Assembly (NCBI RefSeq): GCF_900109515.1
Contig: NZ_FOBD01000002.1
Location: 372,001 to 436,000, forward strand
Source: Paenibacillus sp. OK003
GTDB taxonomy: Bacteria; Bacillota; Bacilli; Paenibacillales; Paenibacillaceae
Direction of reading: 5' to 3'
Length of the DNA: 64,000 bases
Positions 17,306 to 24,173 of the stretch are shown here, in pieces (within the stretch, counting starts at the first letter, position 1; the number at the start of each line of letters is the position of its first letter). Both the position numbers and the translations under genes were made by a program. The notes below the pieces were generated by a model. It was not told where the DNA came from and made no database searches. It was given only the letters and a program-made list of their open reading frames with translations.

Positions 17306-17433
17306 CGATTTTATTTATGATGAACGGCTCCATCAAAAAATAAGCTAGGCTTGCATGGTCTGTTCGCTGGCTTCATAGTCGGCAATTTGTGTCATTGTAT
17401 ACCCAATTTTCTCCCGGCTGGGGTAAGGTAAGC

Positions 17434-18204
17434 TCAATCAAATCTCCAGCAGGACAGGCTCAGGTTGCCATACTGATAGGCTTTGAACAGGAGTGATGCC
17501 TGCTTGTTCTGATCTCCCGCACCCATGGCGAGCAGCAATGGTACAAAATGCTCTGGCGTAGGCACGGCTGCTTGGGCTGATGGTGCCAGCTTGTCATAGG
17601 CGAATAGGGACGCTGTATCCCAGCTCACAAGTTTGTCTTGCAGCCAGTTGTCAAACGCCAAGGCCCAAGGGTCAATGCCTGCGCTTTCCCAGTTTAACTG
17701 ACGCAGGTTGTGTACCGTCCCACCACTGCCAATGACGAGAACGTCCTGCTCACGCAATGTGGCGAGTGCCTGCCCAACCTGATATTGCTGTTCATTGGAC
17801 AGATAACGGTTCACGGATAAAGCAACGACCGGAATATTCGCATTTGGATAGAGCAGGCGAAGCACAACCCAAGCACCGTGATCCAGACCACGAACAGAGT
17901 CGCTTTCCACCGGAATACCAGCATCCCCGAACAGGCGCTGAATGTCCGCTGTTGTCTCTTCATGTCCTTGTGCAGGGTATTTGATCTGATATAGCTCGGG
18001 CTGGAAGCCGCCAAAATCATAGATGGTCTCGTAATTAGCTACCGAAGAAACCAACTGAGTTGTGGATTCCCAGTGAGCAGAGAACAATACGATCGCTTTG
18101 GGTCTCGGCAGTTCCTGTCCAAGTTGTTGCAGAAACTCAGTGTATGCATTTTCCTCCAGTGCGAGTGATGGCGCACCGTGAGCAATAAACAGGGATGGCA
18201 TCAT
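17434..18204 (-). CDS. DODA-type class III extradiol dioxygenase (YgiD-like)
   Basis: A 256-residue non-heme iron or zinc enzyme of the LigB superfamily, 4,5-DOPA-dioxygenase type. Metal ligands are expected in FIAHGAPSLA (near the N-terminus), LFSAHWES and GSGGTVHNLRQL; LDHGAWVVLRLLYP is a further family block. It would cleave or bind catechol-type substrates in the cytoplasm; the natural substrate in bacilli is unknown. Start at ATG 18204, which shares a base with the esterase stop codon (TAATG), so the two genes were a coupled pair. If the esterase has lost its own start region (see that entry), expression of this gene may also have suffered. Confidence 0.88.
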   Translation of the reverse strand: MMPSLFIAHGAPSLALEENAYTEFLQQLGQELPRPKAIVLFSAHWESTTQLVSSVANYETIYDFGGFQPELYQIKYPAQGHEETTADIQRLFGDAGIPVESDSVRGLDHGAWVVLRLLYPNANIPVVALSVNRYLSNEQQYQVGQALATLREQDVLVIGSGGTVHNLRQLNWESAGIDPWALAFDNWLQDKLVSWDTASLFAYDKLAPSAQAAVPTPEHFVPLLLAMGAGDQNKQASLLFKAYQYGNLSLSCWRFD

Positions 18205-18776
18205 TATGAATTCAGTCCTTTCGGGTCTTCGGCAGTCAGCTTGGCATCCGTCCGAAGCCATTGTTGAAATTGTTGATATAAGTCGGGGGTGACTTGGTGT
18301 CCACCGTGATATGGAACGTACGTAACGTTATTGGTCTGTTCACGGAAGAAGCTGGCGTTATCTTCACCAAGTTGCAGCGGGAAGAGATGATCCTGATCGC
18401 CATGCGAAATAAATACAGATAACTCCGAGTTGGGCTGTATCTTGTATTGGTCTTTCACAAATTGCGGAATGTAACCACTCATGGCTACCATTCCCTTGAT
18501 TGCATCTCCCATGATCAGCGAGAGCGTCATCGCCATAATGGCTCCCTGACTGAATCCGGCGATATAACGCCGTGCCGGGTCAATGGCATATTTGGCAGAC
18601 AAGTCAACCATTAGCTGTTGCAGTCCCTGAACAGAGGCGTCGAACAACTCACGGACGGGATTGCCAATGCTTTTAATTTGAAAATAGGCGTAGCCGCTAC
18701 CCTGAACAATAGGCCCACGTACGGCGACGATAATAAAATCGGACTGAAGTGCCACTGCCATACTTGCTGCTGTCAC
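18204..18776 (-). pseudogene. Esterase (alpha/beta hydrolase), 5' end missing
   Basis: Phospholipase/carboxylesterase-type alpha/beta hydrolase. The nucleophile elbow GFSQGAIMA and the late acid and base segments FISHGDQDHLF and YHGGHQVTPD are present, so the catalytic triad residues remain. The family's first strands with the LHGxG oxyanion segment are absent: recognisable homology begins at ALQSDFIIVAVRGP, right where the frame opens. Neither the GTG at 18776 nor the ATG at 18761 has a ribosome site. The same point (about 18745-18755) is where the opposing cupin gene loses its N-terminal half. I judge it a deletion-truncated gene, though it could be expressed from a chance start. Confidence 0.6.
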
Positions 18777-19132
18777 CAGAGCAGCGGATGAATGTGGTGC
18801 GCAAGGATGAACGCAAGGAGACGACTGCCGGAAGTGGGCAGATCAAAGTACAGCATCTAACGGCCAAGGGTGCCATGCGCATGTCCATTGTAGAGCTGCC
18901 AGCAGGTGCATCGACTGGGGTTAATAAGCACGCTGGAGAAGAGAGTCATCTGGTTCTGCAAGGCCGAATTCGCGCAGCGCAGTGTGAGGACGTAGAGATT
19001 CTGGAAGCGGGGGATTCATTCAGCTGGAATGCCATCGTTCCCCACGAAGTAACCAATATTGGGGAGGAACCCGCGGTAGTACTGATCGCCGTGTCCAAGG
19101 AACTGGATTTGGACCATTTGTGGAACGCATAG
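18749..19132 (+). pseudogene. Cupin domain of an XRE-cupin regulator, HTH part missing
   Basis: The frame opens with PLPYLLLSPEQRMNVVRKDE. In HTH-cupin regulators a segment like this links the DNA-binding domain to the cupin. What follows is a complete small cupin: GVNKHAGEESHLVLQGR, EAGDSFSWNA and IVPHEVTNIGEEPAVVL, with the metal-site histidines mostly kept. The helix-turn-helix is absent; upstream in frame is a stop at 18734. No ribosome site is seen before GTG 18749, and only a poor one before ATG 18788. Read with the esterase entry, this is the other half of a deletion that removed the 5' ends of two genes reading away from each other. It could alternatively work as a stand-alone cupin. 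Confidence 0.55.
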
Positions 19133-19242
19133 GCAGAGGATCGTGGAATGGAGAATGAGAGAAGTAACGCTGCATTAATCATAAGGGTAGAGATTCAGCG
19201 TGATGAATCGTATTCGGACACGATGGCGACTGCTGAATATGT

Positions 19243-19273
19243 AAAAGGCCGCCCAGAGGTTTCTCGGGCGGCC
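19243..19273 (-). terminator. Terminator of the SDR gene
   Basis: An 8-bp GC stem (19247-19254 and 19266-19273); read on the minus strand it is followed by TTTT. It lies 80 nt after the SDR stop codon. Confidence 0.65.
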
Positions 19274-19352
19274 GGATGGCGACGGAGTGCATCATTAGAA
19301 ATGGTTGCTTCCGTCATTCATTGTTCTTTATAAATGGTCTCACTACTCCTGC

Positions 19353-20072
19353 TTACTGTGGATTAGTTGTCCAGATGCCTGCGGCTTTAACAAATACACG
19401 GTCCGACAGTTTGAGCGTCGCCAAAGCCAGTTCAGCTACGTCTTCTGCTTGCATCATACGGTCTTCGTCACCAACTTTGAGTCCGGCATTCGTCGCCAGC
19501 TCCGTGTTCACTGTACTTGGTGTTAACGCAGTAACCCGAATATTGGATTTGCGCACTTCCTGCATCAGGGATTCGGTCATGCCGAGCAATGCGAATTTGG
19601 AAGCACAGTAAGCTGAGCCTGTAGCAAATCCACGCTCGCCTGCGGTGGAGGCGATGTTGATAATGCTGCCGCTGCTTTCCTTAATCATGCTTGGCAGTAC
19701 AGCACGAGTTACATAGTATGTACCCATGACATTAACATGCAGGATACGTTCCCACTCTTCCGGGTCCATATCCAGCAGTGTGCCGAAGCTTGCAATGCCT
19801 GCATTGTTGATCAGAATATCGACTGCGCCAAGCTCCATCTCAATCGCAGCTACGGCTGCTTCAGCCTGAGTGCGATCGGAAATATCCGCAATAGCACTGG
19901 TTACTTTTACACCATATTCCTGGCTCAGCGATTGCTGGAGAGCCTCCAGATCGGAGGCCGTCCGAGCGATCAGTCCGAGATGCACACCTTCCTTGGCAAG
20001 TGCTTCAGCAATGGCACGGCCAATACCTTTACCGGCGCCAGTGATGACAGCCGTTTTATTTTTAAGTTCCAT
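19353..20072 (-). CDS. SDR-family oxidoreductase (3-ketoacyl-reductase-like)
   Basis: A 239-residue classical short-chain dehydrogenase. Cofactor motif TGAGKGIG at 12-19 and NNAG at about 89-92; catalytic Ser in IINIASTAGERG and Tyr-x-x-x-Lys in YCASK. The arginine in LIARTASDLE after the second strand suggests NADP(H). The closest named group is 3-oxoacyl-ACP reductase-like (FabG/YgfF-type) enzymes of general function. Substrate unknown. The ribosome site is AAGGAGGAG before ATG 20072. Monocistronic. Confidence 0.9.
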   Translation of the reverse strand: MELKNKTAVITGAGKGIGRAIAEALAKEGVHLGLIARTASDLEALQQSLSQEYGVKVTSAIADISDRTQAEAAVAAIEMELGAVDILINNAGIASFGTLLDMDPEEWERILHVNVMGTYYVTRAVLPSMIKESSGSIINIASTAGERGFATGSAYCASKFALLGMTESLMQEVRKSNIRVTALTPSTVNTELATNAGLKVGDEDRMMQAEDVAELALATLKLSDRVFVKAAGIWTTNPQ

Positions 20073-20156
20073 GTGGGTAACTCCTCCTTAGAATTGGACT
20101 AGCATTTAATTATACTATATTACCCACAGTTCGAATATTTGCTTCATCATGAGTTA

Positions 20157-21062
20157 TCATGATTGCTTGATCTTGATGCTGCCTGAGGTAGTGCGAGCTT
20201 TGATGACCTCACGGCTTACCATGGGGGAATCAGGTATATTTACATCACCGGAAATGGCCTGTGCGTCGTAAATGCCGTCAAAATCAGGCGCCGCCTGGAT
20301 GGAAATATCTCCTGACTGTCCCGATACATCAATGGGACCGGTGACTTCTTGCTCGATCTTCACACTGCCGGAAGTGAACTTAACATTTGCTGCACCGTTC
20401 AATTGAGTAATTCTGGTATCTCCCGACTGTACACTGCGGGTCACATCGCCATCAATGCCATTCAGCGTGAAACTTCCGGACGTTTGTTTGACTTCCATAT
20501 CTCCCGCAATTGCTGCAGCTTTAATGTCTCCTGAAGTTAGATCGAGTTGAATGGTTGGTACGGTAATGTCCTGAAGGTGAATGCTTCCAGACGTATTGTT
20601 AAGGTCCAAGGTATTGGCATGCAGTCCCTTCAGATCCAGATCACTGGAAGAAGAGACGATGTTAACTTCATCCAGCTGATGTCCTTCAGGTAGCGCAACC
20701 GTGATCGTTTGCTGCAGGTTATTCCAATAAAGGGTGAAAAACTGCAAACGCTGGCGTTCTTTCTGGTTTAACGTAAAGGTTCCATCCGTGATCGAGGCCT
20801 GTTTAAAACCTTCAATTACGGCCGGGTCCCACTTCCCGTCGACTTCAATGTAGCCATTGGAATCCGAACTGACAACAAATTCAATATTTGCGCTTAAGTT
20901 GGCATTCATCATGATGTTGTGCAGCTCATCATTTTTGAATTCCCAACGTTTGGAGTAGTGTTCTCTCTGGTCTCCGAACTGAACTCCGTAAATGGAGGTT
21001 CCGAGCAAACCGATGCCGATACATAGTATCGCTAAAGCAATCCATTTTTTGGTGCTCATCAT
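20157..21062 (-). CDS. DUF4097 adhesin-like membrane protein
   Basis: A 301-residue protein with one N-terminal membrane helix (about 6-26) and a long repetitive beta-solenoid outside. Repeats built on LDLTSGDIKAAAIAGDMEVK, VQSGDTRI, FTSGSVKIEQ and GQSGDISIQ are typical of DUF4097. It forms an operon with padR and DUF1700, a common triple in Firmicutes linked to envelope stress. Start ATG 21062 overlaps the DUF1700 stop (TAATG). The protein is likely exposed on the cell surface. Function of the family remains undefined. Confidence 0.85.
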   Translation of the reverse strand: MMSTKKWIALAILCIGIGLLGTSIYGVQFGDQREHYSKRWEFKNDELHNIMMNANLSANIEFVVSSDSNGYIEVDGKWDPAVIEGFKQASITDGTFTLNQKERQRLQFFTLYWNNLQQTITVALPEGHQLDEVNIVSSSSDLDLKGLHANTLDLNNTSGSIHLQDITVPTIQLDLTSGDIKAAAIAGDMEVKQTSGSFTLNGIDGDVTRSVQSGDTRITQLNGAANVKFTSGSVKIEQEVTGPIDVSGQSGDISIQAAPDFDGIYDAQAISGDVNIPDSPMVSREVIKARTTSGSIKIKQS

Positions 21063-21652
21063 TAGACATCTCCTTTCATCGTCTTTTGATTCCATCTTAT
21101 ATACTGAAGAGTTATCCGCTTAAAGGCTTTAAACACCGATTTTGTCGCAATGGCGAATAGAATGCCTATACCGAATAATCCAATTGAAACGAACAATTCA
21201 GAATACTCGAAATGACCGAGATATAAGAAATCCACCACAACTGCAACCGGGGCTACGACCAGTAGCGACAAACTGGCAATTGTGAGCCATACCGACCACA
21301 GAGTCAGTCCTAACGGAATCGCCAGTATGATGTTCAGGAAAAAAAGTCCGATGGCCGTGAAGAAGTTGCGTGCAGCTCGATTTCCTTTCATTTGCTGTGA
21401 ACGCATTTCTTCGAATGTCGTTGCGTAGAACGGATCAGATCCTGGCGTCTGTGCATCATACCGTTCACCGAGCGCTTCTCTGGCAATCTCGATCGGATGC
21501 CCAAGTTCCCGTGCAATCTCTTCTTCCAGTTTTCCTTCTCTTAATCCCATCTCAAAATGCTGTTCATAATCAGCGAGCAATTCGGCTCGCTCCAGCCGTT
21601 CCATCGGTCTTAAATGAATCTCCATTGCCTGCATGAATTGTTGTCTATTCAT
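21062..21652 (-). CDS. DUF1700/HAAS-domain membrane protein
   Basis: A 196-residue protein. The N-terminal 75 residues, with LADYEQHFEMGLREGK and the LGHPIEIAREAL segment, match the HAAS signalling domain that usually accompanies a PadR regulator and probably contacts it. Three or four membrane helices follow (about 95-180). Start overlaps padR by 8 bases, and the stop overlaps the DUF4097 start. Together these features argue that a membrane signal is passed to the PadR repressor. Confidence 0.88.
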   Translation of the reverse strand: MNRQQFMQAMEIHLRPMERLERAELLADYEQHFEMGLREGKLEEEIARELGHPIEIAREALGERYDAQTPGSDPFYATTFEEMRSQQMKGNRAARNFFTAIGLFFLNIILAIPLGLTLWSVWLTIASLSLLVVAPVAVVVDFLYLGHFEYSELFVSIGLFGIGILFAIATKSVFKAFKRITLQYIRWNQKTMKGDV

Positions 21653-21974
21653 TGGGGGTACCTTCCTCTATAAGATTTGCGACATTGCGCACAAAACCAT
21701 TCCATTCATTTGTCAGAGTTTTCATATAGTCACGACCGGTATCGGACAGTTTGTAATACTTACGTGGTGGGCCTTCACTGGATTCCTGCAGGTAAGTCGT
21801 ACAATAGCCGTCATTGACCAATCTCCGCAAAAGGGGATACAGCGCACCTTCCGCCACTTCAATATGCTGGGATACAGCCTGAGCCAGTTCGTAGCCGTAA
21901 CGATCCTGGCGGTTGATTAACACGAGGACGCATAGTTCCAGCACCCCTTTTTTGAATTGAATATTAACATTCAC
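21645..21974 (-). CDS. PadR-family transcriptional regulator
   Basis: A 109-residue PadR subfamily-2 regulator. The winged helix reads GVLELCVLVLINRQDRYGYE and then the EGALYPLLRRLVNDGY recognition block; the short C-terminal helix allows dimerisation. Ribosome site AAGGAGGA before ATG 21974. Probably represses its own operon (padR, DUF1700, DUF4097). A CACTAGTG palindrome at 22004-22011, between promoter and start codon, is a candidate operator. Confidence 0.92.
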   Translation of the reverse strand: MNVNIQFKKGVLELCVLVLINRQDRYGYELAQAVSQHIEVAEGALYPLLRRLVNDGYCTTYLQESSEGPPRKYYKLSDTGRDYMKTLTNEWNGFVRNVANLIEEGTPNE

Positions 21975-22036
21975 TTGGGTTCCTCCTTGTTGCTCTATCC
22001 AATCACTAGTGTGTATTGTTCAGTAGTCGTGAATTC

Positions 22037-22065
22037 ATCATAGCACCCGGTACTGTTTAATGCAA
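22037..22065 (-). promoter_or_regulatory. Promoter of the padR operon
   Basis: On the minus strand, TTGCAT (22060-22065) and TATGAT (22037-22042) with a 17-bp spacer. Confidence 0.65.
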
Positions 22066-22156
22066 GGTAGTGATTTAAAAATAGTTCCGTATCACGATGT
22101 CCCGCTAAGTTGGATTAACTTTGTTTTCTCGCTATTTTATCTATAGATCAGCATAC

Positions 22157-22206
22157 GCAAAACCCGAATCGGTTACTTCCGTCTGAAGGCGGATTCCGAT
22201 CCGGGT
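22157..22206 (-). terminator. Terminator of the FAD/Rieske gene
   Basis: An 11-bp stem with one mismatch (22162-22172 and 22196-22206); on the minus strand it is followed by TTTT. It lies 45 nt after the stop codon. Confidence 0.65.
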
Positions 22207-22248
22207 CTATGGGATGATGATATACGTTGATGGGGGTAACAGCTTCGT

Positions 22249-23793
22249 TTATTCTTGTGCTTCCAGCATTTTAAGGTCTTTAACGGCAGGGCCTTCAATG
22301 ACTTTGCCCGCGTAATCGTAGCGTGATCCGTGGCATGGGCAATCCCAGGAACGTTCCCCGGCATTCCATTCCACTTCACAACCCAAATGGGTGCAGGTGG
22401 TATCCACCAGAAAGAGTTTGCCAGTCGGGTCCTTGTAGGCGCCAGCACGTTTGCCGTCATGGCGAACAACAGCCCCTTCATCGTTGCCGAGTTCTCCCGT
22501 GTTCTTGTGAATAATGCCGACTTTGCCAGAGATCAGTTCCGCGGCTACATTGACATTCTCTACAAGGAAGTTTTTCACCCCAGGGTCTACCTTGAATCTT
22601 GCAGGTTCGAATACTGCTGCATAAGAGTTATCTCGTCCAGTAATCCGGTCCGTCAGGATATGTCCAGCCATCGTTCCTGTGGTCATGCCCCATTTGGCAA
22701 AGCCGGTAGCCACATAGACACGTTCATGTCGTCCAGTAATTGGTCCAATATAAGGGACCTTATCGATGGAGATCAGATCCTGAGCTGACCAGCGGAAAGG
22801 GATGTTGCGAATGCCAAATGTTTCTGCTGCATAGCGCTCCAAATTTTCATAATGACCGACGGTACAAATGCCCTGTCCGGTTTTGTGATTTTCCCCTCCA
22901 AAGAGGATGTGTTCCTTCCCTTTATGAATGACGGTACGCAGTGATCGATAGGGTTTATCGTCAGAGATATACATGCCACCGGTGAAAGGTTTCTGAGGTT
23001 CAACAACAACAGCATAGGAACGCTCGGCGTGCAGCCTTGAAAAATAAAATCCGGGGTCATAGACCGGGAAATGGGAGGCCACAACGACATGTTCGGCCGT
23101 TACGGATGGACCATTCTCATATGTCCGCACATGTAGCGAGGCATCTTCCTCCACATCGGTAACCGTTGTATGTTCATAGATGCGGACACCTTGCTTGACT
23201 GCGGATTCCAGCAGGTAATGTAAATAACTGAGCGGGTCAAAGCGTGCCTGTCCCGGCATTTTAATCCCTGCCCTAGATGGGACAGGGATGGGAAGAGGAT
23301 CGACCCATTGACCAGGAATATTCAGCTTGCCATAGGCTGTCAATTCAATCTCCAGCTTCTTGAGATTCTCCTCGGATTGAATGTAGACATAGGCATCTTC
23401 CTCAGCCCACTGGCAATTGATTTGCTTTTCCTTCACCAGATCGCGCATCCACTTGGCGGCTGTAGCATTGCCTTCATAATACATGCGGGCTTGTTCTTCT
23501 CCAAAATGATGAAGCAATTCATCAAATATTACGCCATGCTGCGCGGATACCTTGGCCGTTGTATGGCCTGTTGTGCCATCCAGTACTTTTCCAGCTTCCA
23601 GCACAACTACGCTCATTCCCGTCTGTGCCAGCAAATAGGCTGTTGTGATGCCTGCAATTCCTGCACCAATAATGGCGACATCGGTGGTTGTATCTTCTGT
23701 CAGTTTCGGATATTCATTGAATGTGTTTGTTGCTCTCCACAGGGATTCCGGCATGGAAGGCAAACCTGTAGGGGGCTGTTGATGGTCATTCAC
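22249..23793 (-). CDS. FAD-dependent oxidoreductase with C-terminal Rieske domain
   Basis: A 514-residue cytoplasmic flavoprotein. DAO-type FAD fold with GAGIAG near residue 44 and the later VATGFAKWGMTTGTMAG segment. The last 90 residues are a Rieske [2Fe-2S] domain with CTHLGC and CPCHGSRYD supplying two Cys and two His. Fusions like this (YhfW of B. subtilis) are well known, but the substrate is not established. Start at GTG 23793, placed by AAGGAGG 8 nt upstream; the longer reading frame begins inside the ribosome site. Monocistronic. Confidence 0.9.
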   Translation of the reverse strand: MNDHQQPPTGLPSMPESLWRATNTFNEYPKLTEDTTTDVAIIGAGIAGITTAYLLAQTGMSVVVLEAGKVLDGTTGHTTAKVSAQHGVIFDELLHHFGEEQARMYYEGNATAAKWMRDLVKEKQINCQWAEEDAYVYIQSEENLKKLEIELTAYGKLNIPGQWVDPLPIPVPSRAGIKMPGQARFDPLSYLHYLLESAVKQGVRIYEHTTVTDVEEDASLHVRTYENGPSVTAEHVVVASHFPVYDPGFYFSRLHAERSYAVVVEPQKPFTGGMYISDDKPYRSLRTVIHKGKEHILFGGENHKTGQGICTVGHYENLERYAAETFGIRNIPFRWSAQDLISIDKVPYIGPITGRHERVYVATGFAKWGMTTGTMAGHILTDRITGRDNSYAAVFEPARFKVDPGVKNFLVENVNVAAELISGKVGIIHKNTGELGNDEGAVVRHDGKRAGAYKDPTGKLFLVDTTCTHLGCEVEWNAGERSWDCPCHGSRYDYAGKVIEGPAVKDLKMLEAQE

Positions 23794-24173
23794 TCGATTT
23801 TCCTCCTTCAATATTCTTCTTCATTAAGGACTATGCTCAGCTCAATAAGTACGTCATATCTATACTCCTATCCATGATTACCATACTGTGCCAGAATAAA
23901 ACGATTGTCCGCATACTTTCCTGAGGAAAGTTCACATTTTCCTGTAAAGCACCCCTGTTTTTTTTGCTAAACATGCTATATGATAGATTTATCGAAATCG
24001 TTTTAGTAAATAAAATGAAGAGATAACCACGGCTCGTAAAGTACTTGTTCTAAAAGGGTAAATCTTCGAATTATGAGCTCGGATACATCAAGATCACATC
24101 GTATTAATTTTATCGATTATGTATCCGCTATCATTCTAAATAAAACATTGAAAGCCTAAAGGAGATTCCATTC
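23794..24173. other. 380-bp divergent intergenic region
   Basis: Between the FAD/Rieske gene and the GH3 gene. It contains CGAAATCGTTTTAG (23993-24006), which shares ATCGTTTT with the LacI-type operators at 37.1 kb, just after a TATGAT sequence (23979-23984). Nothing else recognised. Confidence 0.45.

Noticed and set aside
17345..17430. Short minus-strand frame reading SREKIGYTMTQIADYEASEQ
   Set aside because: Looks protein-like, but only about 28 codons between stops, without a start signal; I could not assign it to a family.
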